A model generated the notes under the pieces. That model saw nothing but the letters and a program-made list of their open reading frames with translations. It searched no databases and was not told the DNA's origin. From contig JAILNS010000025.1 in assembly GCA_024691305.1 (NCBI GenBank), positions 1 to 64,000 on the forward strand: 64,000 bases of DNA, given 5' to 3'. This document shows, one piece after another, positions 31,579 through 42,658 of this stretch (within the stretch, counting starts at the first letter, position 1; each line of letters opens with the position of its first letter). The translations under genes and the position numbers were made by a program. The DNA comes from Lachnospiraceae bacterium. GTDB lineage: Bacteria; Bacillota; Clostridia; Lachnospirales; Lachnospiraceae.

Positions 31579-32628
31579 CTAAATATGAACTATATTGTGT
31601 CCCGCAGCCTTAAGCAGCCTGTTCATGATCGCGGTTCCTATCCCGTCATCTTCAAAGCTTTCGGAATATATCGAATCTATCTCATCATCATCGGCCTGTC
31701 TTAATATCCCAAACAGGTTGTGTGCCACAGCCTGTTCATCGCCCGCATCTCCCGTGGTATATACTCTGTCTGCCAGATACGATCCTGCGGTCGCAGAGGA
31801 CACTATAACTCCGGTTCGTTTTCCTTTTGCCTTATCTTCGTTTAATCTGTTATTTATATAAGAAACAACTGCCTTGGGCTCACCCTCAACTATCACAAGA
31901 CTGCCTTTGGGCGCATAGTGTCTGTACTTCATTCCCGGTGCCTTGGGATGAGCGTCTTTGGAAACACTCGTAAGCGCCGGATCAAATATAATATCCGGAA
32001 GGATTTTTCGTACCATATCCGCCGTAACAAATCCCGGTCTTAAGATCATCGGTTTGTCGCCGGTCAGATCAACTATCGTGGACTCAAGCCCGATAAGAGA
32101 ATCATCCCCGTAAAGGATCATATCTATCCTGCCGTCCATATCCTCAACAACATGCTTTCCGCTCGTCGGCGAAGGTCTTCCGGAAATATTGGCGCTGGGT
32201 GCTGCTATATAACCTCCGCTTTCTTTAATAAAGGCCCGGGCGACCGGATCGGACGGAAACCGGACAGCTACCGTATCAAGGCCTCCCGTAGTTTTATACG
32301 GGACCAGTTTTGATTTGTTCATTATCACAGTAAGCGGTCCCGGCCAAAAAGCGTCCGCCAGTTTAAGCGCATCTTCCGGTATTTCACTGACGATCGGTCC
32401 AAGATCTGCCATATCCGATATATGAACTATAAGAGGATTGTCGCTCGGTCTCCCTTTGGCTGCATAGATTTTTTCGGAAGACTCAGCCTTTAGCGCATCT
32501 CCTCCGAGCCCGTATACCGTTTCCGTCGGAAAAGCCACAAGCCCGCCGTTTTTTATTATCTCGCCGGCGCGGCTTATTATTTCTGTGTTGATATTGTTCG
32601 GATCGATCCGTTCTATTATCGTTTTCAT
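31579..32628 (-). CDS. L-threonylcarbamoyladenylate synthase (Sua5/YrdC, with C-terminal Sua5 domain)
   Basis: GGLVAFPTETVYGLGGDAL, KGRPSDNPLIVHI. Confidence 0.95.
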   Translation of the reverse strand: MKTIIERIDPNNINTEIISRAGEIIKNGGLVAFPTETVYGLGGDALKAESSEKIYAAKGRPSDNPLIVHISDMADLGPIVSEIPEDALKLADAFWPGPLTVIMNKSKLVPYKTTGGLDTVAVRFPSDPVARAFIKESGGYIAAPSANISGRPSPTSGKHVVEDMDGRIDMILYGDDSLIGLESTIVDLTGDKPMILRPGFVTADMVRKILPDIIFDPALTSVSKDAHPKAPGMKYRHYAPKGSLVIVEGEPKAVVSYINNRLNEDKAKGKRTGVIVSSATAGSYLADRVYTTGDAGDEQAVAHNLFGILRQADDDEIDSIYSESFEDDGIGTAIMNRLLKAAGHNIVHI

Positions 32629-32677
32629 TATTTATATCGGCATTTGAATTCGGAATTTGTATCGCTTTTAAATCTGC

Positions 32678-34369
32678 TTATTTGTTGACATACTCTGCGA
32701 TCACATCCCATATGTCGGGAGTTTCCATTCCGAGTCTCCATGATGCCACTCCGGCTATATTGCAGGCATCCATTACACTAAGCTTAACTTTTATGGATTC
32801 CGCATCCTCCATCCATACCTGATGAATGATATCTCCGGATGTGTATTCTCCATAATTCTGGCAGGTCGTCTCATCCCACACAAGGCTTATATTATGATCT
32901 GCGATATATGAGTTTGCCGTTGCCATATCCACAGCCTGAGATGAAACCTCTGCTCCGTTTGTTTCCCATATCCTGGTATAAAACGGTATGCCGTTTATCA
33001 CCTTGGCAGGATCTACTTCCTTAATGGTATTTTCCAGTCCCTGTTTTACAAACCCAATACTTGCAACGGACCCTGCCACCTCAGAGCTGGCATAATGCTC
33101 ATCGTATCCCATGATGATCACGTAATCGGCATACACGCCCTGTTCTGCCCTGTTATAAAAATCCGTATTTCCTATAGGAACGTAATTATCCACCGAAAGG
33201 ATCGTACCGTTCTTTCTGCATTCTACAGAGAGTTCCCTGATAAACTGTATGAAATGGACTCCGCATTCGGTATTTAAACCTTCAAAATCGACATTGATAC
33301 CATCCAGATTGTACGCCGAGACCGCATTCATCAGGTTCGTGATGAGCGTCCTTCTGCTTGTAGTCGAACTGAGTACCGTATATGTATCTATATCGGTAGT
33401 CACAAAGTTGCTCACGAGTCCCCACACCTGGATCCCCTTATCATGAAGCGACTGAACATATTCCGCAGAACCGAAATCGGATATATTTCCGTAGTTATCG
33501 GATAAGCCGAACCATGTGGGGGAAACCACATTAATGTCATGTGTATTGGCCATAAACTCCCAGATTGTATCATTTCCGGATGGGCCGGCTACCGAATGCC
33601 ATGCAAGATTAACTTTTCCATCAAATGATATGGACGTGAACTCGGGTTCCTTGTAATCGGTAACCGGGATCAGTTCCTCGGTTTCGTACCTGTCCAGTCT
33701 CTTGTTCTCCACATATCCGATAAAGCCGTCGGCCGTTCTTATCCCTGACCACGTCTCCATGGTGTCCAGAACATAAACCTTATCGCCTTCACTTACATCC
33801 GTTAAGATAGGGCTTTTATTTCCGCCTCTGTATCTGACCTGGGTATCCTTGGTTATATATGCGATATCTCTCGCGGACCAGTCGTTATATACCTGCATAC
33901 GTTTTGGTTCTTCATAAAAAGAATATTCGTAATTGGTATACATTTTGACAAAATCACAGGCTATATAAAGAGTCTCCCCTTCGTATAAAGCGGGAACATA
34001 AGGAGTATCAAATGTTGTTCCGTCCTTGGAATAGCCTTTTTCGGAAATATGAGCCGTCGTTATCGAAAGAGGTTCCACATATATGATAAGACCTTCATTA
34101 TTATCCACGTAGAATCTCTGATTATAGTTTTCATACACAGTATCGGCATCAAAATAACAAAATCCGTCGATATACTTCGCTTTATAAGCCTGAATCTCAT
34201 CACCCACTATCACTGCCACTTCATCGTCCGAAGCAATCGAGAAGTATTCATTAAGATCCATTCTCTCGTGCGAGTATGAGAGTCTTTCTTTGATGATGGT
34301 TCCTCCGTAAATACCTCCTATAATGAGTATCAGTAAGATCGCAACTATTGCAGGTATCGCTTTTTTCAT
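32678..34369 (-). CDS. Membrane-anchored GH18-family glycoside hydrolase with SH3-like segment
   Basis: LDGINVDFEGLN (DxxDxDxE-type motif); N-terminal TM; aaagga RBS before MKKAIPAI at 34369. Confidence 0.87.
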   Translation of the reverse strand: MKKAIPAIVAILLILIIGGIYGGTIIKERLSYSHERMDLNEYFSIASDDEVAVIVGDEIQAYKAKYIDGFCYFDADTVYENYNQRFYVDNNEGLIIYVEPLSITTAHISEKGYSKDGTTFDTPYVPALYEGETLYIACDFVKMYTNYEYSFYEEPKRMQVYNDWSARDIAYITKDTQVRYRGGNKSPILTDVSEGDKVYVLDTMETWSGIRTADGFIGYVENKRLDRYETEELIPVTDYKEPEFTSISFDGKVNLAWHSVAGPSGNDTIWEFMANTHDINVVSPTWFGLSDNYGNISDFGSAEYVQSLHDKGIQVWGLVSNFVTTDIDTYTVLSSTTSRRTLITNLMNAVSAYNLDGINVDFEGLNTECGVHFIQFIRELSVECRKNGTILSVDNYVPIGNTDFYNRAEQGVYADYVIIMGYDEHYASSEVAGSVASIGFVKQGLENTIKEVDPAKVINGIPFYTRIWETNGAEVSSQAVDMATANSYIADHNISLVWDETTCQNYGEYTSGDIIHQVWMEDAESIKVKLSVMDACNIAGVASWRLGMETPDIWDVIAEYVNK

Positions 34370-34928
34370 AATCCTTTTGATTTCCTTTATATGATATAGG
34401 GCATGCAAAGTTCCTGCACTTGGTCAGGGCTTTGCATAAATGCCCTAACTATCATAATACCAAACATTCTCATTATCGTCACGGACAAGATATAGTTTGC
34501 TCGCAGGGGGCTTCCCATCGACCGTTAAAATGCCCGGACGTATGTGATCCGATAGGAGTAACTGCAGTGCAGAGAAACGAGTCGTGATATAAAATCCCCA
34601 CTGCAATTTAGAGAAACGTCGGTAAGTACAGATGCTCCGGCTTGTATCTGTTGCATATAAACCTGTTGCATTAAAAATAAAAATGAATGTAAACAAAAAC
34701 TGCTAAAAAATGAATGTTTAAAAATTTAGGAAATTAAAATCCATTTAGGATAATTTCAGACAAGCACATACGAGCTTGAATGACACCCTGCTAAAATGCA
34801 GGATACGAGAGAAAGAACTCTCTCAAAATGCTAAACTGAAAAATGGTCGGCAAATTGCCTCAAAAAATTAAATGTGTTATCCAGCCTCCCTTCCGATACG
34901 GGTCTGACCGGATGCATCTGTAAAACGA

Positions 34929-34957
34929 ATGATACACATTCTGATAAATCAAGTCAA
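34929..34957 (-). promoter_or_regulatory. Candidate sigma-A promoter, minus strand
   Basis: TTGACT-17 nt-TATCAT read on the minus strand. Confidence 0.55.
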
Positions 34958-34979
34958 GCACTTTTTATCAAACGGGCGA

Positions 34980-35945
34980 TCATTCCTTCCACCATTTTCG
35001 AAGTACTTCCTCGGCTTTTTTCATATGAATATTAAAGCCCTTGTCCTTTGCTGCTTCCTCTTTGGTCTCATAGATCACCGAGCTCCAGTCCCACCAGAAA
35101 ATTCCGGCAAACCATGACTTGTCGGAGAAGGTTTCCAGGCATGATTCATAGAAGTTGGCCTGCTCGTCTTCATCCCTGGGGAACTCTTTTCGCATGAAGT
35201 CCCATGGCATGGTTGCGCATCCCCTGGCGCTTCGGCAACCGATCTCCATAAAGATCACAGGTTTTCCAAAACGGTCACAGGTTTTCTCCAGACGGTCCGC
35301 CACCTGATCCCATTCCTTTTTCATATCCGCAGCAGATGCTCCGCCTTCCCCGGCCACTTTGTAATAAGCAGATGTCCCTATGTAATCGAGAGCGTCATAC
35401 CAACCCGCCTGATCTTCTCTGCTGTGGTTGGTGTTATATGTAAGCTTTCCGGAGTAGACTTTTCGTACCTCTGCGATCAAGTCTCTCCAGTAACTTTCCT
35501 TACGCTCGGTCCCCAGCATTTCACATCCCAGACAAAGCATCTCGCAGTGAGAATACTCAGCGATCCGGGCATAGTGAAGGATATATGCCTGATAGTATTC
35601 AAACCATGTCTTCCAATAATAGTCCTGCTCGAACATGGTCTGATCCGGGAAATCGATAAGTGCCCGCCAGACACCGTCCTCGGAATCGATCATGGGCTTT
35701 AAGCAGACCTTGATTCCATTCCGATGAAAGTGATCCACCGTGGAAATGATTTCCAGATCCGGAACGGATTTCCGATAGTCAAAGTATATCTCCGTGGAAG
35801 AATAGCTTTTCTGCTTCACCGAAAAAGCCAGGCATACCCAGTTGATCCCCGTCTCCATCAAAGCCTCTCTGCTGCGAATCGCTTCCCTGCTTGGATAAAC
35901 TCCCTTTGTAGCCTGGTATCCGTATGTGAAACCTTTAATCTCCAT
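34980..35945 (-). CDS. GH113-like glycoside hydrolase (putative beta-mannanase family)
   Basis: MEIKGFTYGYQ...; LGCEMLGTERKESYWRDLI, VIFMEIGCRSARG, FWWDWS. Confidence 0.72.
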   Translation of the reverse strand: MEIKGFTYGYQATKGVYPSREAIRSREALMETGINWVCLAFSVKQKSYSSTEIYFDYRKSVPDLEIISTVDHFHRNGIKVCLKPMIDSEDGVWRALIDFPDQTMFEQDYYWKTWFEYYQAYILHYARIAEYSHCEMLCLGCEMLGTERKESYWRDLIAEVRKVYSGKLTYNTNHSREDQAGWYDALDYIGTSAYYKVAGEGGASAADMKKEWDQVADRLEKTCDRFGKPVIFMEIGCRSARGCATMPWDFMRKEFPRDEDEQANFYESCLETFSDKSWFAGIFWWDWSSVIYETKEEAAKDKGFNIHMKKAEEVLRKWWKE

Positions 35946-36114
35946 ATTGCCTCCCACTCGATATCCAATATAAAACTGTCCTTATCATATCACATTACGC
36001 TAAATTTATTGCTTTTTTACTTGATAAAAAAAACCGGGAGTGGTAAGATATAGGCTCGTGATATAAAAATCCTTGCTCCCGCAAGGGGGCCAGAGACCAA
36101 AAGGAGGAAGAAAA

Positions 36115-36405
36115 ATGCACAAGTATGAATTAGCCGTTGTGCTCAATGCGAAACTTGAAGAAGATGACAAAGTCGCTGCTCTTGACAAAGTTAAAGCATT
36201 GATCGAGAGATTCGGCGGACAGATCACTAATGTGGACGATTGGGGTAAGAAGAAACTTGCTTACGAGATCGAAAAGATGACTGAAGGATTCTACTATTTC
36301 ATTCAGTTTGATGCAGAAGCAACTGCTCCTGCAGAGATCGAAAGCCGTATCCGCATTATGGACAAAGTCATCAGATACTTGATCGTTAGAGCCGACGAGG
36401 AATAA
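36115..36405 (+). CDS. rpsF: 30S ribosomal protein S6
   Basis: MHKYELAVVLNAKLEEDD; aggagg RBS; track start 36073 is upstream of the real ATG. Confidence 0.96.
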   Translation: MHKYELAVVLNAKLEEDDKVAALDKVKALIERFGGQITNVDDWGKKKLAYEIEKMTEGFYYFIQFDAEATAPAEIESRIRIMDKVIRYLIVRADEE

Positions 36406-36419
36406 ACGAGAGGTATAAG

Positions 36420-36881
36420 ATGAACAGAGTAATTTTAATGGGACGTCTCACCAGAGATCCCGATGTCAGATATTCACAGGGCGAAGGCACTATTTCAAAT
36501 GCCAGATATACTCTTGCAGTAGACAGAAATGTAGCACGTAACAATGACAGTGATCAGCCTACCGCTGATTTCATCAGTTGCGTTGCGTTCGGCAGAACTG
36601 CAGAATTCGTTGAAAAGTATCTTAAAAAAGGCACTAAGATCGCAGTTGAAGGCCGCATTCAGACCGGTTCCTATACAAACAAGGAAGGTCAGCGCATTTA
36701 CACTACCGACGTAGTAGTTGACCGTCATGAGTTCTGTGAAAGCAGGGGAAACTCAGGTGACAATGCAGGCAGTTCCTATTCCGCTCCCGCACAGACCACT
36801 TCGAATGGCGGCGGAGCTGATCCGGGTAATGATTTCATGAATGTTCCCGACGGAATAGATGAGGCACTGCCGTTTAAGTAA
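36420..36881 (+). CDS. ssb: Single-stranded DNA-binding protein
   Basis: MNRVILMGRLTRDPDVRYSQGEG; between rpsF and rpsR; DEALPFK C-terminus. Confidence 0.96.
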   Translation: MNRVILMGRLTRDPDVRYSQGEGTISNARYTLAVDRNVARNNDSDQPTADFISCVAFGRTAEFVEKYLKKGTKIAVEGRIQTGSYTNKEGQRIYTTDVVVDRHEFCESRGNSGDNAGSSYSAPAQTTSNGGGADPGNDFMNVPDGIDEALPFK

Positions 36882-36911
36882 TTTTTATGTGATTCAGATA
36901 GGAGGCTTATA

Positions 36912-37175
36912 ATGGCTTACAATAAGACCGACAAGGCTGATGCTCCCATGAGAAGAAAGGGTGGCATCCGTCGCAGAAAAAAGGTTTGTGTATTCTGTGG
37001 TAAAGAGAGCGAGATCGATTACAAGGACGTAGCTAAACTCAAAAGATACGTATCAGAGCGCGGCAAGATCCTTCCCCGCAGGATCACAGGTAACTGTGCA
37101 AGACATCAGAGAGCACTTACAACAGCAATAAAGAGAGCTCGTCATATTGCACTTATGCCTTACATTCAGGAATAA
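36912..37175 (+). CDS. rpsR: 30S ribosomal protein S18
   Basis: [33 protein letters not shown]. Confidence 0.97.
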   Translation: MAYNKTDKADAPMRRKGGIRRRKKVCVFCGKESEIDYKDVAKLKRYVSERGKILPRRITGNCARHQRALTTAIKRARHIALMPYIQE

Positions 37176-37191
37176 TTTTTGACCGACTCAT

Positions 37192-37228
37192 AAGACCGGC
37201 CGGGTTATAAACCCGACCGGTCTTTTTT
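37192..37228 (+). terminator. Rho-independent terminator after rpsR
   Basis: aagaccggccgggttataaacccgaccggtctttttt. Confidence 0.85.
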
Positions 37229-37261
37229 GACCTCATATACAAGGGGTGGTATAATCACAGT

Positions 37262-39334
37262 ATGTCAAATTTGAAAACCTTAAAACTGAAAGGCGGCCTG
37301 CGCAAGTTCTTCATCATCCTAAATATCCTCGCCGCACTTCTCGTTATAATCAATATAATCATAGCGTTTATTGACATACGCGCGGCACTTATCCTTCTGA
37401 TATTTACCGTGGCGTATATTCTGTCTGTTATATTTTTTACCGTACGAAACCGCAGCCTTATATTAAATGAACTCGTAAGCTTCGCAACTCAGTACGGTCA
37501 GGTTCAGCGCAGACTTTTGAGAGACTTAAAACTCCCTTATGCCCTGCTTGATGAGACCGGCAAAGTCGTATGGACCAATAACGCTTTTAAAGAAGCATTT
37601 TCAGTAGACAGAGATTTCAAAAAATCCCTTACTTCGCTATTTCCTAATGTAAATCCCGACAGTCTCCCGACAGACGATGATGAAAATGGCGAAACCACTG
37701 TTTCCGTTGAATATGACGGACGTAACTACCGCATAAATATGCGCAGGATCTCGATGTCGGATATGGTCTCATCCAGCGATGTGATAGAACCACAGGATAC
37801 ATATTCGGGATGTCTTACCGCATGTTTCTTCTATGATGATACCGCTCTTAAGATAGCCCTGCAGGAGATTGATGATCAGAGTATCGCTGTAGGACTTATT
37901 TACCTCGACAACTATGAAGAAGCGCTCGAGAGCGTGGAAGAAGTCAGAAGAAGTCTTCTTATAGCTCTTATAGACCGTAAGGTCAACAAATACATCTCAG
38001 CCCTCGATGGAATATGCAAGAAGATTGAAAAAGACAAGTTCCTTGTGATCATGAGAAAGAAAGCACTCGAGTCACTCAAGGAAAGCAAATTCGATCTGCT
38101 TCAGGATGTTAAGACCGTAAATATCGGAAACGAGATGGCAGTTACTCTTTCAATGGGTATCGGACTTGATGGTCTAAGTTATGCCCAGAACTATGAATTT
38201 GCCAGAAATGCGATAGACATGGCCCTTGGACGAGGCGGAGACCAGGCAGTGGTCAAGACCCCCGATGATCTGTCATACTACGGTGGAAAGAGTCAGCAGG
38301 TAGAGAAATCAACCAGAGTCAAGGCAAGAGTCAAAGCCCAGGCTCTTATGGAGATCATATCCGGTCGTGATGAAGTATATATAATGGGTCATCGTAACGG
38401 CGATGAGGATTCCTTCGGTGCAGCAGTCGGAATGTACAGGATAGTCCATAACATGGATAAACCCGCTCACATTGTATTAAATGATGTTGCTCCTTCTCTT
38501 CAGCCGCTCGTCGATCTGTTCATGCAAAATCCCGAGTACGAAGAAGGAACCATTATCTCAGGAAGCCATGCACTTGAATGGGTAGGATCAAATGCAGCAC
38601 TCATCATCGTAGATGTTAATAAACCTTCGATTACAGAGTGTCCAGATCTGATCAAATACTGCAAATCGATCGTTGTGCTCGACCACCACAGACAGGGACA
38701 GGAAACCGTTGAAAATGCAACTCTGTCATATGTTGAAGCATATGCCTCAAGTGCCTGCGAGCTTGTCTGCGAAATACTCCAGTATACTACTCCCAACGGA
38801 AATACACGTATAAGACCCGAAGAGGCCGACTGTATGTATGCCGGAATGGTCATAGACACCAACAACTTCACCTCCAAGACAGGTGTAAGAACCTTTGAAG
38901 CCGCAGCATATTTAAGACGTAACGGTGCAGATGTAGTAAGAGTAAGAAAGCTGTTCAGAGATGATGCGGCAGTTTACAAAGCCCGTGCAGATATAGTCAG
39001 CCAGGCCGAGATCTACCATGATTGTTTTGCGATCTCGAGTTTCTCGGATGAGGATGCCGTTAATCCTCTTGTCATAGGAGCACAGGCAGCAAACGAGCTT
39101 CTTAATATTCGCGGGATCAAAGCCAGTTTCGTACTGACTCAGGCCAACAATATGATAAATATCTCAGCACGAAGTATAGATGAGATCAACGTACAGGTCA
39201 TCATGGAAAAGATGGGCGGCGGCGGACATATGAATATGGCAGCATGCCAGCTTAATGTTCCGCTTGAAGAAGCCTACGGAGCACTTAAGGGTACTCTCGA
39301 TTCCATGATCGAAGATGGGGAGATAGAGTTATGA
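37262..39334 (+). CDS. gdpP: GdpP-like c-di-AMP phosphodiesterase (degenerate GGDEF + DHH/DHHA1)
   Basis: Two TM helices, [41 protein letters not shown]. Confidence 0.94.
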   Translation: MSNLKTLKLKGGLRKFFIILNILAALLVIINIIIAFIDIRAALILLIFTVAYILSVIFFTVRNRSLILNELVSFATQYGQVQRRLLRDLKLPYALLDETGKVVWTNNAFKEAFSVDRDFKKSLTSLFPNVNPDSLPTDDDENGETTVSVEYDGRNYRINMRRISMSDMVSSSDVIEPQDTYSGCLTACFFYDDTALKIALQEIDDQSIAVGLIYLDNYEEALESVEEVRRSLLIALIDRKVNKYISALDGICKKIEKDKFLVIMRKKALESLKESKFDLLQDVKTVNIGNEMAVTLSMGIGLDGLSYAQNYEFARNAIDMALGRGGDQAVVKTPDDLSYYGGKSQQVEKSTRVKARVKAQALMEIISGRDEVYIMGHRNGDEDSFGAAVGMYRIVHNMDKPAHIVLNDVAPSLQPLVDLFMQNPEYEEGTIISGSHALEWVGSNAALIIVDVNKPSITECPDLIKYCKSIVVLDHHRQGQETVENATLSYVEAYASSACELVCEILQYTTPNGNTRIRPEEADCMYAGMVIDTNNFTSKTGVRTFEAAAYLRRNGADVVRVRKLFRDDAAVYKARADIVSQAEIYHDCFAISSFSDEDAVNPLVIGAQAANELLNIRGIKASFVLTQANNMINISARSIDEINVQVIMEKMGGGGHMNMAACQLNVPLEEAYGALKGTLDSMIEDGEIEL

Positions 39335-39780
39335 AAATAATACTTTTAAAGGATGTAAAAAGTCTCGGAAAAAAAGATGATATCGTAAATGTCAGTGACG
39401 GATATGCACGCAATAAGATCATTCCCGGAGGACTCGGAGTAGAAGCAACTCCCGCCAACATGAATACTCTTAAGCTGCAAAAAGCTAATCAGGAAAAGAT
39501 TGCGGCTGAAAATCTTGCAGATGCAAAGGCACTGGCTGAAAAAATCGAAAAGCTGGAAGTTGTTACTTCGATCAAAACAGGTGAAGGCGGAAGGAGCTTC
39601 GGATCGGTTTCCACCAAGGAGATCGCGGACGGTTTAAAGAGCCAGCACTCTCTTGAAATCGACAAAAAGAAGATAGTTCTTCCCGAACCGCTTAAGTCAC
39701 CCGGATATGCAGAAGTCACCATCAAGCTTCATCCCGAAGTACAGGCTAAATTAAAGGTTAAGATTAACGAGGTTAAGTAA
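39331..39780 (+). CDS. rplI: 50S ribosomal protein L9
   Basis: [34 protein letters not shown]. Confidence 0.97.
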   Translation: MKIILLKDVKSLGKKDDIVNVSDGYARNKIIPGGLGVEATPANMNTLKLQKANQEKIAAENLADAKALAEKIEKLEVVTSIKTGEGGRSFGSVSTKEIADGLKSQHSLEIDKKKIVLPEPLKSPGYAEVTIKLHPEVQAKLKVKINEVK

Positions 39781-39783
39781 TAC

Positions 39784-41148
39784 ATGGCCGATTTAGATGA
39801 AAATCTGTTAAAAAGAGTAATGCCCCACGATGATGAGACCGAAAGATCTCTTCTGGGCGCACTCATAATGGACCAGGAGGAGATTCCTGTGGCGTGCGAA
39901 TATGTTACACCACAGGATTTTTATAACAAACAATACGGTGCCGCATTTGAAGCAATAACCGCTCTTTATAACAGCGGTATGGACGTGGATCCGGTAACCC
40001 TGCATAACAAACTTTCTTCCATGGATGTACCGCCGGAAGCTGCAACAATGGAATTTATCTCATTGCTTGTTAACTCCGTTACGATCTCAGGTAACGCAAA
40101 GTATTATGCACAGGCAATCTCCGATAAGGCCATGAAGCGCAAACTCATACGTGTCTGTGAAGATATCGCTTCTACCTGCTATGCTGACAAGACCGATCTT
40201 CCCGAAGTACTTGAAAAGACCGAGAAAAATGTCTTTGACCTGTCGCAGTCCACAAGATCCTCGGACTTTGTTCCGATAAGAGATGTAGTTGCAAACACCA
40301 TGGCAATGATCGAGAAAGCTTCAAAGACCAAAGGCGGTATCACAGGTATACCTACCGGGTTTGTCGATCTCGACAACAAGCTCATGGGACTTCACCCTTC
40401 GGATCTTGTACTTATAGCTGCAAGACCTTCAATGGGAAAGACCGCACTCGTACTCAATATGGCTGAAAACATGGCTTTTCGTCAAAACAGGGCCATAGCT
40501 ATATTCAGTTTGGAAATGCCCAAGGAAATACTAGCCCAAAGACTCCTGTCCATGAATTCAAGAGTCGATTCGCAGAATATCAGAAGCGGACAGCTCGCCA
40601 AAAGTGAATGGCATGACATCATAGAATCAGCCGGCAACCTGGCTTCCTCCAAGCTTATCATAGATGATAATACCTCGAATATCTCCGTAGCGGAAATTCG
40701 AAGCCGCGCACGAAGATACAAACTTGAGTACAATATTGAAGCGATCATGATCGACTACCTGCAGCTTATGTCCGGATCCGGAAGCGGAAGAAATGACTCA
40801 AGACAACAGGAGATCTCAGAGATATCAAGAGGCCTTAAAGGCATTGCCAGGGAACTGAATATCCCTGTGATCGCTCTAAGCCAGCTCTCACGAGCCGTAG
40901 AACAAAGAAGTGACCACAGGCCCATGCTTTCCGATCTGCGTGAATCCGGAGCCATAGAGCAGGATGCAGACGTGGTTATGTTCATATATCGTGAGGACTA
41001 CTATAACGAGGATACAGACAGGAAAGGGATTTCCGAGATCATCATCGCCAAGCAAAGAAACGGCCCTATCGGAACCGTAGACCTTGCCTGGATACCAAGT
41101 CTTACCAAGTTTGCAAACCTTGACCATTCGGCCAAGCGTGAGGAATAA
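39784..41148 (+). CDS. dnaB: Replicative DNA helicase
   Basis: PHDDETERSLLGALIMD; LIAARPSMGKTALVLNMA. Confidence 0.97.
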   Translation: MADLDENLLKRVMPHDDETERSLLGALIMDQEEIPVACEYVTPQDFYNKQYGAAFEAITALYNSGMDVDPVTLHNKLSSMDVPPEAATMEFISLLVNSVTISGNAKYYAQAISDKAMKRKLIRVCEDIASTCYADKTDLPEVLEKTEKNVFDLSQSTRSSDFVPIRDVVANTMAMIEKASKTKGGITGIPTGFVDLDNKLMGLHPSDLVLIAARPSMGKTALVLNMAENMAFRQNRAIAIFSLEMPKEILAQRLLSMNSRVDSQNIRSGQLAKSEWHDIIESAGNLASSKLIIDDNTSNISVAEIRSRARRYKLEYNIEAIMIDYLQLMSGSGSGRNDSRQQEISEISRGLKGIARELNIPVIALSQLSRAVEQRSDHRPMLSDLRESGAIEQDADVVMFIYREDYYNEDTDRKGISEIIIAKQRNGPIGTVDLAWIPSLTKFANLDHSAKREE

Positions 41149-41175
41149 CCGGGAGGCCGGAATTGATGAAAAGCA

Positions 41176-41205
41176 AAAAAGACGAGGCATTTGCCTCGTC
41201 TTTTT
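41176..41205. terminator. Bidirectional terminator between dnaB and ferredoxin
   Basis: Perfect 14-bp arms aaaaagacgaggca/tgcctcgtcttttt. Confidence 0.85.
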
Positions 41206-41235
41206 ATAATCTGATCAGTTTAATGAAATTTCAGA

Positions 41236-41406
41236 TCATTCTTCTGCAATAGCGCCTACAGGGCACTGTCCTGCACATGCTCCACAAGAAATGCACTTCT
41301 CGGGATCGATCTCAAACTTACCGTCACCCATGCTTATAGCGCCTACAGGGCACTGAGCTTCACATGCACCACATGCAACACAAGCATCACCTATTACAAA
41401 TGCCAT
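41236..41406 (-). CDS. Clostridial-type 2[4Fe-4S] ferredoxin (56 aa, below track length cutoff)
   Basis: MAFVIGDACVACGACEAQCPVGAISMGDGKFEIDPEKCISCGACAGQCPVGAIAEE; two CxxCxxCxxxCP motifs. Confidence 0.95.
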   Translation of the reverse strand: MAFVIGDACVACGACEAQCPVGAISMGDGKFEIDPEKCISCGACAGQCPVGAIAEE

Positions 41407-41513
41407 AATAAAAATCCTCCTTTAAGCAAAAATCACTTATGTTTAGGTAAATATTACAACACCCATAATCAAAACACAATACGTTTGAAATCGCTAACTT
41501 TTGTTAGTATATT

Positions 41514-42314
41514 CTAACCTTCTGCAGTTGAATCAAGCATGACAGAATCGTCATGAGGTATGTTAAGTTCCGCTCTTCTGTCCTTGATGCCCTGAAGTAT
41601 GACCTTTTTCTTCTCGATCAGTTCCTTCTGACCCATTGCAGGTGTATCGGCCAGTTTATATTCCATTCCAAGCTTCTCATACTTTGCCTTGCCCATTGTG
41701 TGATAAGGAAGGGCGTCCAGTGCTTTAAGGTTATGGAACTGTCCGATGAAATATCCGAGCTTATACAGATACTCATCTTCATCGGTAAGGCCGGGAACTA
41801 TAACGTGTCTGATCCACATATCCACATTTTTGTCGCTTAAATACTTTACAAAAGCAAGTATGCCTTCGTTGGGCTGACTCGTAAGGGCCTTATGTTTCTC
41901 TGGATCGATATGCTTGATATCAAGCATCACCAGATCGGTAAGTTCCATAAGTTTATCAAGTTTCTCAACAAGCGGCTTATTGTCAGGATTAAATGCTATT
42001 CCCGATGTATCTATGTCTGTGTGGATACCATGCTCTTTTGCCAGAGTAAACAGGTCTATAAGAAAATCGATCTGCATGAGGGGCTCTCCGCCTGTAACGG
42101 TAATGCCTCCGTTGGTATAAAACGGACGGTTCCTCTCATAGTTGTCAATGATCTCCTGCGGCTCCATAAGCGTTCCGTCTGTCATGGGCCATGTATCAGG
42201 ATTATGACAATACAGGCATCTCATGGGGCAGCCCTGAACAAAAACGACATATCTGACTCCGGGGCCGTCTACAGTTCCGAAACTCTCAAGAGAATGTATT
42301 TTTCCTTTGGTCAT
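41514..42314 (-). CDS. pflA: Pyruvate formate-lyase activating enzyme (radical SAM)
   Basis: FVQGCPMRCLYCHNPDTW; GGITVTGGEPLMQ. Confidence 0.95.
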   Translation of the reverse strand: MTKGKIHSLESFGTVDGPGVRYVVFVQGCPMRCLYCHNPDTWPMTDGTLMEPQEIIDNYERNRPFYTNGGITVTGGEPLMQIDFLIDLFTLAKEHGIHTDIDTSGIAFNPDNKPLVEKLDKLMELTDLVMLDIKHIDPEKHKALTSQPNEGILAFVKYLSDKNVDMWIRHVIVPGLTDEDEYLYKLGYFIGQFHNLKALDALPYHTMGKAKYEKLGMEYKLADTPAMGQKELIEKKKVILQGIKDRRAELNIPHDDSVMLDSTAEG

Positions 42315-42324
42315 AGTGATCTCC

Positions 42325-42355
42325 TAAAAAAACGGGGCCCCTTAGGGACCCCGTT
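42325..42355 (-). terminator. Terminator/attenuator between glycyl-radical ORF and pflA
   Basis: Minus-strand AACGGGGTCCCTAAGGGGCCCCGTTTTTTT. Confidence 0.8.
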
Positions 42356-42374
42356 AACAGTTAAAACTGTGTAA

Positions 42375-42617
42375 TTAAATGCTCTCGTGGAATGTACGGC
42401 TGATAACGTCTGCCTGCTGTTCGGGAGTCAGCTTTATGAAGTTAACTGCATAACCCGAAACGCGGATAGTCAGCTGAGGATAGTTCTCGGGATGCTTCTG
42501 AGCATCTAACAGTGTCTCTCTGTTAAGAACATTTACGTTTAAATGATGGCCGCCTTTTACAGCATATCCATCAAGTAATGAAACCAGGTTATCTACCTGT
42601 GTAGCACTTGCTGCCAT
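42375..42617 (-). CDS. Stand-alone PFL glycyl-radical domain
   Basis: [30 protein letters not shown]...[35 protein letters not shown]; own ggaggt RBS. Confidence 0.92.
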   Translation of the reverse strand: MAASATQVDNLVSLLDGYAVKGGHHLNVNVLNRETLLDAQKHPENYPQLTIRVSGYAVNFIKLTPEQQADVISRTFHESI

Positions 42618-42658
42618 AGTATTATACCTCCGTCAATTATTAGGGTTAAACCCTTATG

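Noticed and set aside
34445-34696. 83-aa minus-strand ORF
   Set aside because: No RBS or recognisable domain; treated as part of the unexplained non-coding stretch, though its C-terminal part has a somewhat protein-like composition.
36001-36114. Possible S6:S18 autoregulatory leader upstream of rpsF
   Set aside because: I could not recognise the conserved motif with confidence; needs an Infernal scan.
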